Part shown: one piece after another, positions 33,954 to 46,486 of the stretch
Numbering within the stretch: the stretch's first letter is position 1
How the letters are laid out: each line of letters starts with the position of its first letter
Origin: Gracilariopsis chorda
Taxonomy: Eukaryota; Rhodophyta; Florideophyceae; Gracilariales; Gracilariaceae
NCBI GenBank assembly: GCA_003194525.1
Contig: NBIV01000230.1
Coordinates: forward strand, 62,001-126,000
Direction of reading: 5' to 3'
Length of the DNA stretch: 64,000 bases
Translations under genes and position numbers: made by a program
Notes under the pieces: generated by a model
What the model was told of the DNA's origin: nothing
Databases searched by the model: none
Seen by the model: only the letters and a program-made list of their open reading frames with translations

Positions 33954-34064
33954 GCCCCCTCTTTGACCGCTTCTTCCTTCTTCACTCTCACCAACATCCT
34001 CATGTGTAAGAGGAACCAAAGCACCTTTCTGCCAACTACAGTCGCACTCTCAACATTTTTCACA

Positions 34065-34790
34065 ATGAAGGCCTTCACCGCTATTCTTGCTTTGTTCTTT
34101 GCGAGCTTGGTTGCGCCCTCCACACTCGCCCACCCGATCCATGCTGCCAGACTCCCGATCCTGAAGATCGAAGAGTCTACGATCGCCGTGCCGCTTGTCC
34201 ACCAACTAGAAGAGGAAACCCGATTCGCCGTCAACAGTTCCCAAAGCGGATTCGCCATTGCTTCTGAGACTGCAATCAGAGTGCAGCGTGGCACCTCCGG
34301 AACGCTCATGTTCAACATTAGTGTGTCCGGTGTTCAGTCTGACATGCTCAGTAGTCTCGACAAAGAATTTGTGGAGTCTCTGACGCGCATAGAGCGCGAG
34401 GAATACGAGAGTTTCGTTGAGGAGTTCAACGGCGGTTTGAACATCCCGTTTCTGAGGTGGCTCGGAATCGATCTTCGCAACAATGAAGTCACCCAAGAGC
34501 AAATGGAGAGCATCTTCGAAGTTCGTGAAAACTACAACATCCAGTCTGACATTGCGGCGCAGCTATTGGATAATGTGCAACGACAGCAAGTTCAGGTATC
34601 TGGAACGCTCACCGCTACGGGAGTAAGTTTCATCCCGACAACTGTGAACGCTCTCATTCGCATTGCTCAAATTACGCTGCAAGACGGCAGTACTCTGAAT
34701 GTTGTGTCGCAGGACACTAACGACGTGATTGCGGCTGATCCCAACGGAAGGATTGTTCCGTCAAGTAATATGGTCGTCAACTTTCTATAG
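34065..34790 (+). CDS. Secreted 241-residue protein, copy 3
   Basis: The protein sequence is identical to the other copies, and the DNA around it is identical as well. Whether all copies are transcribed cannot be told from sequence, but each has its own TATA box and leader. Confidence 0.75.
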   Translation: MKAFTAILALFFASLVAPSTLAHPIHAARLPILKIEESTIAVPLVHQLEEETRFAVNSSQSGFAIASETAIRVQRGTSGTLMFNISVSGVQSDMLSSLDKEFVESLTRIEREEYESFVEEFNGGLNIPFLRWLGIDLRNNEVTQEQMESIFEVRENYNIQSDIAAQLLDNVQRQQVQVSGTLTATGVSFIPTTVNALIRIAQITLQDGSTLNVVSQDTNDVIAADPNGRIVPSSNMVVNFL

Positions 34791-37700
34791 ACCTAAAGAT
34801 TTGGTGACTACAGTTTCCCTTGTCCGGTGCACTGTTGAGCGTAGGATAAGTGTTAACTTCAAAACGGCGAGTGTTCGTGGCAGATGATCACAGATTTGAC
34901 TGCCCATGCCCACCAGTAATATCGTGCTTGCTGCACCTCACTAGATTTACAAGACTACAGCAGTAAAGCTATTCAATATATTTATCTGGCAGTGCTTCTT
35001 GTGTCGCTTGGTAGGTGGCGATAGAAGTTTATTCAGCCTTCGCTTCGTACGATGCAGCTCGATCATTGCAGGCAGTTGATATCATTTGAAAGAGGTTCCG
35101 TACCGCCCTCTACGACCCATCGTTGTGCATTGCCCCTCATTTTGGTTGTGTAGTGCGCGCATGCGCCTAAAAAAGCACCCGCTGACCTAAAAACCAATGC
35201 CACATTACCACGCTGATTGTGGTGTTTTCAGTTTGGACGCAGAAACCAATGGATTGGTCGCAACAACCACAATGTGTTCAACTAGCAATACAACAGTTGC
35301 TACTGTCGGCCTGAGTCCTTTTTCCGCTTTGTTTGATCTTGCATTTTCTTAAACTCTTCGTTGGTGTTTTTGTGTTATCTGCAGTGAAACGTTTCGACTT
35401 TGAGAAAGCTAAAGAGTGTTGAACCTACCAAGCGATGATTTCACGTCAGCGATAGATAGGCTTAACACATGAATATCAGCAAAAGAGGGCGATCTCAATA
35501 CATATATGCCGTTCTAATTGCATACCTCTGTAGAAGGTCTTTTTTGCATTTTTGCGTCAGCACTGGGTCTAACTTGTACGACTAGTCTCTTTTTCTTTCA
35601 GTAAATGAACGAAGGTCACCATCTTCTTCACCGTATAACTCTTGTGACAACTTGTCTGGCAGTTCACTCAAAATCGTGCTGAGCCCGTGACTTGATACGG
35701 TACCCTTGACCCCGCTCGTATGTAGGGCGACAACTGCAGCAGCAGCCAATGACTCATTGCAGCAATCTTTGCTGCTGCTGCTAAAAAAATTAGCAAACTG
35801 GGACGAAGTGACTGCTTGCTTGCCACGGGTGGCAAGTAACGCCAAAAACGGGAGCTGTAGCGGAACTGTTTTCCCCAACCTGCAACCGCCTGAAGGGGGA
35901 CCTCTGCCTCCACCGCTAGAGCTCATTACTAGCGCCGCAAACGGGAGCTTCTGTTCCCATTCGCGGCAGCAACGGCGACACCTTCCCGCAAACTGCACTC
36001 GTCCTTCCCATCCACTTCTCTGCTCTTCCCGCCGCCAATCCTAAAGTGTCTGTGAATCGAGGTGCATGCCCCAACCAACCTCATCGTTCCTGCAAAGTAC
36101 TTGTTTTTAATGTAAACTAACCCGTAGTCGGCAGAAGTTTTAGGCTTCCCAACTAACCCAGCTTCGATCAATTAAACACGGCGGAAAATGCTTGTGCGCA
36201 GCGTCTCGACTGTGGGACGGGCTGCTTCGACGATGGAGCTGCGATTCGTGAAACGCACCATTTGAGGTTGTCCGCCTTCCTTGGAGACGAGATTGGGAAC
36301 TCTCAACCATTTCTCTATTCTGAAATGTTTCTGCGAAGAAACTGCGCTATACTGCGGAAAGGCGGCTACAAGTGCCGGTAATAACCGCCTTCAAGAGCCT
36401 TTGCTGTGATTCCTTGTCGTTACAAGCCTCCAATCTCATCAAATGCTTACTGAATTGGAGCTCATCTCTTCAACGAAAGAGATAAGTACAGCGATGTTAC
36501 AACGAAACTTAGCTTCAGTATTCATAATCATAGGAAGCAAGGTCATCCAGACGCTTTGCATGACGCTGCAGGCGTTGCAAAAACCGCTGCGACCGTCGGA
36601 GCCCGGCCCTGAGGGTCGGACTCCGACCGTGTCACAATCTCTGCATCTACCGAAGGCACAGTGCGGCGCCTCTGTAAGCGGTAAAGGGTTACCCGTACCA
36701 CAACACACACGCCCACGCAGAACCGGAGTCAGCAGGTTTGAGCCGCTCATCAAGTACATAATAAATGAATTTGAATAATTCTCATTGGCCAAATCCACGG
36801 GTTGCTAATCGCCTACGTGACAAAGCAATTCTGCTTTCGGCCACGGAACTCATTCCTGCACCACGCCACCGTTGGTACGGAGATATTCACTGAAAACGAT
36901 TCTGCCCGTGAGTCAGCACCAACCTCATCCATGCCTACCGCCGGGAATCGTTCGGGAAGATCTTTTCAGAATAGCTCTCTCTCACAAGAAAAAGACAACA
37001 CCGGAGCACAGAAGGCCTTCTTCCCATACAGCATTCTATTTCTAGAATGCTCATGAGGGCAACGACGGTGTGCATAGAGCTAGCTTACAAGTAGTAGCCA
37101 AGCAGTCGAAGAGTGACATCCCATGAATGCAACGGTTTGCGCTGCAATGGGCCGGGTTTTAAGATTCAGAAGAGAAAAAAGCCTCTGTCCCTTCGTTCCA
37201 AATTTACTTTTTCCCAAGCGCCGAGTGAATCTGAACAAGACCGCAACTGGGCTTCATGTGATCTTTGTTTCAGCGACGTTTTCCAAAGTCTGACCAATGC
37301 CTTTCATAAAGCAGTTAGGCTGCAGTTGCGAGTGCAAACTCTCCGCTTTCAGAGCACTCCATCATTGGAGACGCCTGTTCCGTAAGACAGCCATATAAAC
37401 CTCACATGTTTCATGCAAGCCACTCGTCCTGAAAGCCAAGAGGAAACACCAATTAGAGTTCTACTTATTTATTATATGATGTACACTTAGTATGGTCTTC
37501 TGTACGCTAAACAGGTTTGGCCAGGCGAAATGACCTACGATAGCAAGATGTGTTGAACTATCGACGTAAAAATGCCACCAGTCCAGTTTGTGAATAGTCT
37601 TCCTTGTTTTCATGAAATGCAGAAAACTCATCTTCCTTGCCGTTAGGTTCGTGTTGTCGAATTAAAGAAGAAGAGAATGGCGTGAAGATTGAACATTCAT

Positions 37701-38138
37701 GCTTCGAAGGAAGTATAGAACCGGACCTTCACATTCGATACTGGGGCGCTACGAATGATCTTCAATGCATGGGCTGTTCTTGAGAGAAATCCGTGAGAAA
37801 GCTGTCACGCGTCGAATTCATATATTTTTGGTAGCACTGCGTCGCGTGCAATGCAATGTACCCTTGTCCTTGTACAGGGGTATCCATGTTTGCTGCAAAT
37901 ACGTTTTGTTCGTTTTCGATGATTTCTACATGTTTTTGTCTAGTCAGGCGCACTCAGAACACGAGTTCTGAGCCTAGACTTGCATCACACAAACGGCGAT
38001 GAACTAGCATGGGGTGAAGATTATGGTGTGCAAATCTCGAAAGTGCCGTCTCAACGATTAGAAAATGGTTTGGTGATAGGCGCAGCGTATATCGTTTCGA
38101 ATTCTCCCTGTAAGACGGGTGACGAAACTCTGAAGCAC

Positions 38139-38146
38139 TATATAAA
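38139..38146 (+). promoter_or_regulatory. TATA box, gene copy 4
   Basis: TATATAAA lies 119 bp before the ATG at 38,258. Confidence 0.7.
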
Positions 38147-38257
38147 GCCCCCTCTTTGACCGCTTCTTCCTTCTTCACTCTCACCAACATCCTCATGTGT
38201 AAGAGGAACCAAAGCACCTTTCTGCCAACTACAGTCGCACTCTCAACATTTTTCACA

Positions 38258-38983
38258 ATGAAGGCCTTCACCGCTATTCTTGCTTTGTTCTTTGCGAGCT
38301 TGGTTGCGCCCTCCACACTCGCCCACCCGATCCATGCTGCCAGACTCCCGATCCTGAAGATCGAAGAGTCTACGATCGCCGTGCCGCTTGTCCACCAACT
38401 AGAAGAGGAAACCCGATTCGCCGTCAACAGTTCCCAAAGCGGATTCGCCATTGCTTCTGAGACTGCAATCAGAGTGCAGCGTGGCACCTCCGGAACGCTC
38501 ATGTTCAACATTAGTGTGTCCGGTGTTCAGTCTGACATGCTCAGTAGTCTCGACAAAGAATTTGTGGAGTCTCTGACGCGCATAGAGCGCGAGGAATACG
38601 AGAGTTTCGTTGAGGAGTTCAACGGCGGTTTGAACATCCCGTTTCTGAGGTGGCTCGGAATCGATCTTCGCAACAATGAAGTCACCCAAGAGCAAATGGA
38701 GAGCATCTTCGAAGTTCGTGAAAACTACAACATCCAGTCTGACATTGCGGCGCAGCTATTGGATAATGTGCAACGACAGCAAGTTCAGGTATCTGGAACG
38801 CTCACCGCTACGGGAGTAAGTTTCATCCCGACAACTGTGAACGCTCTCATTCGCATTGCTCAAATTACGCTGCAAGACGGCAGTACTCTGAATGTTGTGT
38901 CGCAGGACACTAACGACGTGATTGCGGCTGATCCCAACGGAAGGATTGTTCCGTCAAGTAATATGGTCGTCAACTTTCTATAG
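38258..38983 (+). CDS. Secreted 241-residue protein, copy 4
   Basis: The protein sequence is identical to the other copies. The stop codon TAG follows ...VVNFL, as in all of them. Confidence 0.75.
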   Translation: MKAFTAILALFFASLVAPSTLAHPIHAARLPILKIEESTIAVPLVHQLEEETRFAVNSSQSGFAIASETAIRVQRGTSGTLMFNISVSGVQSDMLSSLDKEFVESLTRIEREEYESFVEEFNGGLNIPFLRWLGIDLRNNEVTQEQMESIFEVRENYNIQSDIAAQLLDNVQRQQVQVSGTLTATGVSFIPTTVNALIRIAQITLQDGSTLNVVSQDTNDVIAADPNGRIVPSSNMVVNFL

Positions 38984-41900
38984 ACCTAAAGATTTGGTGA
39001 CTACAGTTTCCCTTGTCCGGTGCACTGTTGAGCGTAGGATAAGTGTTAACTTCAAAACGGCGAGTGTTCGTGGCAGATGATCACAGATTTGACTGCCCAT
39101 GCCCACCAGTAATATCGTGCTTGCTGCACCTCACTAGATTTACAAGACTACAGCAGTAAAGCTATTCAATATATTTATCTGGCAGTGCTTCTTGTGTCGC
39201 TTGGTAGGTGGCGATAGAAGTTTATTCAGCCTTCGCTTCGTACGATGCAGCTCGATCATTGCAGGCAGTTGATATCATTTGAAAGAGGTTCCGTACCGCC
39301 CTCTACGACCCATCGTTGTGCATTGCCCCTCATTTTGGTTGTGTAGTGCGCGCATGCGCCTAAAAAAGCACCCGCTGACCTAAAAACCAATGCCACATTA
39401 CCACGCTGATTGTGGTGTTTTCAGTTTGGACGCAGAAACCAATGGATTGGTCGCAACAACCACAATGTGTTCAACTAGCAATACAACAGTTGCTACTGTC
39501 GGCCTGAGTCCTTTTTCCGCTTTGTTTGATCTTGCATTTTCTTAAACTCTTCGTTGGTGTTTTTGTGTTATCTGCAGTGAAACGTTTCGACTTTGAGAAA
39601 GCTAAAGAGTGTTGAACCTACCAAGCGATGATTTCACGTCAGCGATAGATAGGCTTAACACATGAATATCAGCAAAAGAGGGCGATCTCAATACATATAT
39701 GCCGTTCTAATTGCATACCTCTGTAGAAGGTCTTTTTTGCATTTTTGCGTCAGCACTGGGTCTAACTTGTACGACTAGTCTCTTTTTCTTTCAGTAAATG
39801 AACGAAGGTCACCATCTTCTTCACCGTATAACTCTTGTGACAACTTGTCTGGCAGTTCACTCAAAATCGTGCTGAGCCCGTGACTTGATACGGTACCCTT
39901 GACCCCGCTCGTATGTAGGGCGACAACTGCAGCAGCAGCCAATGACTCATTGCAGCAATCTTTGCTGCTGCTGCTAAAAAAATTAGCAAACTGGGACGAA
40001 GTGACTGCTTGCTTGCCACGGGTGGCAAGTAACGCCAAAAACGGGAGCTGTAGCGGAACTGTTTTCCCCAACCTGCAACCGCCTGAAGGGGGACCTCTGC
40101 CTCCACCGCTAGAGCTCATTACTAGCGCCGCAAACGGGAGCTTCTGTTCCCATTCGCGGCAGCAACGGCGACACCTTCCCGCAAACTGCACTCGTCCTTC
40201 CCATCCACTTCTCTGCTCTTCCCGCCGCCAATCCTAAAGTGTCTGTGAATCGAGGTGCATGCCCCAACCAACCTCATCGTTCCTGCAAAGTACTTGTTTT
40301 TAATGTAAACTAACCCGTAGTCGGCAGAAGTTTTAGGCTTCCCAACTAACCCAGCTTCGATCAATTAAACACGGCGGAAAATGCTTGTGCGCAGCGTCTC
40401 GACTGTGGGACGGGCTGCTTCGACGATGGAGCTGCGATTCGTGAAACGCACCATTTGAGGTTGTCCGCCTTCCTTGGAGACGAGATTGGGAACTCTCAAC
40501 CATTTCTCTATTCTGAAATGTTTCTGCGAAGAAACTGCGCTATACTGCGGAAAGGCGGCTACAAGTGCCGGTAATAACCGCCTTCAAGAGCCTTTGCTGT
40601 GATTCCTTGTCGTTACAAGCCTCCAATCTCATCAAATGCTTACTGAATTGGAGCTCATCTCTTCAACGAAAGAGATAAGTACAGCGATGTTACAACGAAA
40701 CTTAGCTTCAGTATTCATAATCATAGGAAGCAAGGTCATCCAGACGCTTTGCATGACGCTGCAGGCGTTGCAAAAACCGCTGCGACCGTCGGAGCCCGGC
40801 CCTGAGGGTCGGACTCCGACCGTGTCACAATCTCTGCATCTACCGAAGGCACAGTGCGGCGCCTCTGTAAGCGGTAAAGGGTTACCCGTACCACAACACA
40901 CACGCCCACGCAGAACCGGAGTCAGCAGGTTTGAGCCGCTCATCAAGTACATAATAAATGAATTTGAATAATTCTCATTGGCCAAATCCACGGGTTGCTA
41001 ATCGCCTACGTGACAAAGCAATTCTGCTTTCGGCCACGGAACTCATTCCTGCACCACGCCACCGTTGGTACGGAGATATTCACTGAAAACGATTCTGCCC
41101 GTGAGTCAGCACCAACCTCATCCATGCCTACCGCCGGGAATCGTTCGGGAAGATCTTTTCAGAATAGCTCTCTCTCACAAGAAAAAGACAACACCGGAGC
41201 ACAGAAGGCCTTCTTCCCATACAGCATTCTATTTCTAGAATGCTCATGAGGGCAACGACGGTGTGCATAGAGCTAGCTTACAAGTAGTAGCCAAGCAGTC
41301 GAAGAGTGACATCCCATGAATGCAACGGTTTGCGCTGCAATGGGCCGGGTTTTAAGATTCAGAAGAGAAAAAAGCCTCTGTCCCTTCGTTCCAAATTTAC
41401 TTTTTCCCAAGCGCCGAGTGAATCTGAACAAGACCGCAACTGGGCTTCATGTGATCTTTGTTTCAGCGACGTTTTCCAAAGTCTGACCAATGCCTTTCAT
41501 AAAGCAGTTAGGCTGCAGTTGCGAGTGCAAACTCTCCGCTTTCAGAGCACTCCATCATTGGAGACGCCTGTTCCGTAAGACAGCCATATAAACCTCACAT
41601 GTTTCATGCAAGCCACTCGTCCTGAAAGCCAAGAGGAAACACCAATTAGAGTTCTACTTATTTATTATATGATGTACACTTAGTATGGTCTTCTGTACGC
41701 TAAACAGGTTTGGCCAGGCGAAATGACCTACGATAGCAAGATGTGTTGAACTATCGACGTAAAAATGCCACCAGTCCAGTTTGTGAATAGTCTTCCTTGT
41801 TTTCATGAAATGCAGAAAACTCATCTTCCTTGCCGTTAGGTTCGTGTTGTCGAATTAAAGAAGAAGAGAATGGCGTGAAGATTGAACATTCATGCTTCGA

Positions 41901-42331
41901 AGGAAGTATAGAACCGGACCTTCACATTCGATACTGGGGCGCTACGAATGATCTTCAATGCATGGGCTGTTCTTGAGAGAAATCCGTGAGAAAGCTGTCA
42001 CGCGTCGAATTCATATATTTTTGGTAGCACTGCGTCGCGTGCAATGCAATGTACCCTTGTCCTTGTACAGGGGTATCCATGTTTGCTGCAAATACGTTTT
42101 GTTCGTTTTCGATGATTTCTACATGTTTTTGTCTAGTCAGGCGCACTCAGAACACGAGTTCTGAGCCTAGACTTGCATCACACAAACGGCGATGAACTAG
42201 CATGGGGTGAAGATTATGGTGTGCAAATCTCGAAAGTGCCGTCTCAACGATTAGAAAATGGTTTGGTGATAGGCGCAGCGTATATCGTTTCGAATTCTCC
42301 CTGTAAGACGGGTGACGAAACTCTGAAGCAC

Positions 42332-42339
42332 TATATAAA
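42332..42339 (+). promoter_or_regulatory. TATA box, gene copy 5
   Basis: TATATAAA lies 119 bp before the ATG at 42,451. Confidence 0.7.
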
Positions 42340-42450
42340 GCCCCCTCTTTGACCGCTTCTTCCTTCTTCACTCTCACCAACATCCTCATGTGTAAGAGGA
42401 ACCAAAGCACCTTTCTGCCAACTACAGTCGCACTCTCAACATTTTTCACA

Positions 42451-43176
42451 ATGAAGGCCTTCACCGCTATTCTTGCTTTGTTCTTTGCGAGCTTGGTTGC
42501 GCCCTCCACACTCGCCCACCCGATCCATGCTGCCAGACTCCCGATCCTGAAGATCGAAGAGTCTACGATCGCCGTGCCGCTTGTCCACCAACTAGAAGAG
42601 GAAACCCGATTCGCCGTCAACAGTTCCCAAAGCGGATTCGCCATTGCTTCTGAGACTGCAATCAGAGTGCAGCGTGGCACCTCCGGAACGCTCATGTTCA
42701 ACATTAGTGTGTCCGGTGTTCAGTCTGACATGCTCAGTAGTCTCGACAAAGAATTTGTGGAGTCTCTGACGCGCATAGAGCGCGAGGAATACGAGAGTTT
42801 CGTTGAGGAGTTCAACGGCGGTTTGAACATCCCGTTTCTGAGGTGGCTCGGAATCGATCTTCGCAACAATGAAGTCACCCAAGAGCAAATGGAGAGCATC
42901 TTCGAAGTTCGTGAAAACTACAACATCCAGTCTGACATTGCGGCGCAGCTATTGGATAATGTGCAACGACAGCAAGTTCAGGTATCTGGAACGCTCACCG
43001 CTACGGGAGTAAGTTTCATCCCGACAACTGTGAACGCTCTCATTCGCATTGCTCAAATTACGCTGCAAGACGGCAGTACTCTGAATGTTGTGTCGCAGGA
43101 CACTAACGACGTGATTGCGGCTGATCCCAACGGAAGGATTGTTCCGTCAAGTAATATGGTCGTCAACTTTCTATAG
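42451..43176 (+). CDS. Secreted 241-residue protein, copy 5 (last)
   Basis: The protein sequence is identical to the other copies. This is the last gene copy, because the sixth unit ends before its promoter. Confidence 0.75.
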   Translation: MKAFTAILALFFASLVAPSTLAHPIHAARLPILKIEESTIAVPLVHQLEEETRFAVNSSQSGFAIASETAIRVQRGTSGTLMFNISVSGVQSDMLSSLDKEFVESLTRIEREEYESFVEEFNGGLNIPFLRWLGIDLRNNEVTQEQMESIFEVRENYNIQSDIAAQLLDNVQRQQVQVSGTLTATGVSFIPTTVNALIRIAQITLQDGSTLNVVSQDTNDVIAADPNGRIVPSSNMVVNFL

Positions 43177-44996
43177 ACCTAAAGATTTGGTGACTACAGT
43201 TTCCCTTGTCCGGTGCACTGTTGAGCGTAGGATAAGTGTTAACTTCAAAACGGCGAGTGTTCGTGGCAGATGATCACAGATTTGACTGCCCATGCCCACC
43301 AGTAATATCGTGCTTGCTGCACCTCACTAGATTTACAAGACTACAGCAGTAAAGCTATTCAATATATTTATCTGGCAGTGCTTCTTGTGTCGCTTGGTAG
43401 GTGGCGATAGAAGTTTATTCAGCCTTCGCTTCGTACGATGCAGCTCGATCATTGCAGGCAGTTGATATCATTTGAAAGAGGTTCCGTACCGCCCTCTACG
43501 ACCCATCGTTGTGCATTGCCCCTCATTTTGGTTGTGTAGTGCGCGCATGCGCCTAAAAAAGCACCCGCTGACCTAAAAACCAATGCCACATTACCACGCT
43601 GATTGTGGTGTTTTCAGTTTGGACGCAGAAACCAATGGATTGGTCGCAACAACCACAATGTGTTCAACTAGCAATACAACAGTTGCTACTGTCGGCCTGA
43701 GTCCTTTTTCCGCTTTGTTTGATCTTGCATTTTCTTAAACTCTTCGTTGGTGTTTTTGTGTTATCTGCAGTGAAACGTTTCGACTTTGAGAAAGCTAAAG
43801 AGTGTTGAACCTACCAAGCGATGATTTCACGTCAGCGATAGATAGGCTTAACACATGAATATCAGCAAAAGAGGGCGATCTCAATACATATATGCCGTTC
43901 TAATTGCATACCTCTGTAGAAGGTCTTTTTTGCATTTTTGCGTCAGCACTGGGTCTAACTTGTACGACTAGTCTCTTTTTCTTTCAGTAAATGAACGAAG
44001 GTCACCATCTTCTTCACCGTATAACTCTTGTGACAACTTGTCTGGCAGTTCACTCAAAATCGTGCTGAGCCCGTGACTTGATACGGTACCCTTGACCCCG
44101 CTCGTATGTAGGGCGACAACTGCAGCAGCAGCCAATGACTCATTGCAGCAATCTTTGCTGCTGCTGCTAAAAAAATTAGCAAACTGGGACGAAGTGACTG
44201 CTTGCTTGCCACGGGTGGCAAGTAACGCCAAAAACGGGAGCTGTAGCGGAATTGTTTTCCCCAACCTGCAACCGCCTGAAGGGGGACCTCTGCCTCCACC
44301 GCTAGAGCTCATTACTAGCGCCGCAAACGGGAGCTTCTGTTCCCATTCGCGGCAGCAACGGCGACACCTTCCCGCAAACTGCACTCGTCCTTCCCATCCA
44401 CTTCTCTGCTCTTCCCGCCGCCAATCCTAAAGTGTCTGTGAATCGAGGTGCATGCCCCAACCAACCTCATCGTTCCTGCAAAGTACTTGTTTTTAATGTA
44501 AACTAACCCGTAGTCGGCAGAAGTTTTAGGCTTCCCAACTAACCCAGCTTCGATCAATTAAACACGGCGGAAAATGCTTGTGCGCAGCGTCTCGACTGTG
44601 GGACGGGCTGCTTCGACGATGGAGCTGCGATTCGTGAAACGCACCATTTGAGGTTGTCCGCCTTCCTTGGAGACGAGATTGGGAACTCTCAACCATTTCT
44701 CTATTCCGAAATGTTTCTGCGAAGAAACTGCGCTATACTGCGGAAAGGCGGCTACAAGTGCCGGTAATAACCGCCTTCAAGAGCCTTTGCTGTGATTCCT
44801 TGTCGTTACAAGCCTCCAATCTCATCAAATGCTTACTGAATTGGAGCTCATCTCTTCAACGAAAGAGATAAGTACAGCGATGTTACAACGAAACTTAGCT
44901 TCAGTATTCATAATCATAGGAAGCAAGGTCATCCAGACGCTTTGCATGACGCTGCAGGCGTTGCAAAAACCGCTGCGACCGTCGGAGCCCGGCCCT

Positions 44997-46486
44997 GAGG
45001 GTCGGACTCCGACCGTGTCACAATCTCTGCATCTACCGAAGGCACAGTGCGGCGCCTCTGTAAGCGGTAAAGGGTTACCCGTACCACAACACACACGCCC
45101 ACGCAGAACCGGAGTCAGCAGGTTTGAGCCGCTCATCAAGTACATAATAAATGAATTTGAATAATTCTCATTGGCCAAATCCACGGGTTGCTAATCGCCT
45201 ACGTGACAAAGCAATTCTGCTTTCGGCCACGGAACTCATTCCTGCACCACGCCACCGTTGGTACGGAGATATTCACTGAAAACGATTCTGCCCGTGAGTC
45301 AGCACCAACCTCATCCATGCCTACCGCCGGGAATCGTTCGGGAAGATCTTTTCAGAATAGCTCTCTCTCACAAGAAAAAGACAACACCGGAGCACAGAAG
45401 GCCTTCTTCCCATACAGCATTCTATTTCTAGAATGCTCATGAGGGCAACGACGGTGTGCATAGAGCTAGCTTACAAGTAGTAGCCAAGCAGTCGAAGAGT
45501 GACATCCCATGAATGCAACGGTTTGCGCTGCAATGGGCCGGGTTTTAAGATTCAGAAGAGAAAAAAGCCTCTGTCCCTTCGTTCCAAATTTACTTTTTCC
45601 CAAGCGCCGAGTGAATCTGAACAAGACCGCAACTGGGCTTCATGTGATCTTTGTTTCAGCGACGTTTTCCAAAGTCTGACCAATGCCTTTCATAAAGCAG
45701 TTAGGCTGCAGTTGCGAGTGCAAACTCTCCGCTTTCAGAGCACTCCATCATTGGAGACGCCTGTTCCGTAAGACAGCCATATAAACCTCACATGTTTCAT
45801 GCAAGCCACTCGTCCTGAAAGCCAAGAGGAAACACCAATTAGAGTTCTACTTATTTATTATATGATGTACACTTAGTATGGTCTTCTGTACGCTAAACAG
45901 GTTTGGCCAGGCGAAATGACCTACGATAGCAAGATGTGTTGAACTATCGACGTAAAAATGCCACCAGTCCAGTTTGTGAATAGTCTTCCTTGTTTTCATG
46001 AAATGCAGAAAACTCATCTTCCTTGCCGTTAGGTTCGTGTTGTCAAATTAAAGAAGAAGAGAATGGCGTGAAGATTGAACATTCATGCTTCGAAGGAAGT
46101 ATAGAACCGGACCTTCACATTCGATACTGGGGCGCTACGAATGATCTTCAATGCATGGGCTGTTCTTGAGAGAAATCCGTGAGAAAGCTGTCACGCGTCG
46201 AATTCATATATTTTTGGTAGCACTGCGTCGCGTGCAATGCAATGTACCCTTGTCCTTGTACAGGGGTATCCATGTTTGCTGCAAATACGTTTTGTTCGTT
46301 TTCGATGATTTCTACATGTTTTTGTCTAGTCAGGCGCACTCAGAACACGAGTTCTGAGCCTAGACTTGCATCACACAACCGGCGATGAACTAGCATGGGG
46401 TGAGGATTATGGTGTGCAAATCTCGAAAGTGCCGTCTCAACGATTAGAAAATGGTTTGGTGATAGGCGCAGCGTATATCGTTTCGA
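44997..46486 (+). repeat. Array unit 6, partial (first 1,490 bp)
   Basis: Similarity to the other units stops at ...TATCGTTTCGA, about 40 bp before the TATA box, so neither promoter nor gene is present. The last 440 bp hold at least three single-base differences (near 46,045, 46,379 and 46,404), more than any complete unit, so the outer edge has diverged. Confidence 0.9.

Larger units (their letters stand above)
32418..36610 (+). repeat. Array unit 3 (4,193 bp)
   Basis: This complete unit has no inserts. I saw no difference from the unit consensus when reading it through. Confidence 0.95.
36611..40803 (+). repeat. Array unit 4 (4,193 bp)
   Basis: This complete unit has no inserts. I noticed no difference from unit 3. 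Confidence 0.95.
40804..44996 (+). repeat. Array unit 5 (4,193 bp)
   Basis: This complete unit has two visible single-base differences from the others, near 44,252 and 44,707, both outside the gene. Confidence 0.95.

Noticed and set aside
13548-46486. Array as an assembly loop
   Set aside because: Units differ at scattered single bases, one has an extra A, unit 1 has three inserts with target duplications, and both edges are diverged. A collapsed or looped assembly would not give this pattern, though copy number remains unproven.
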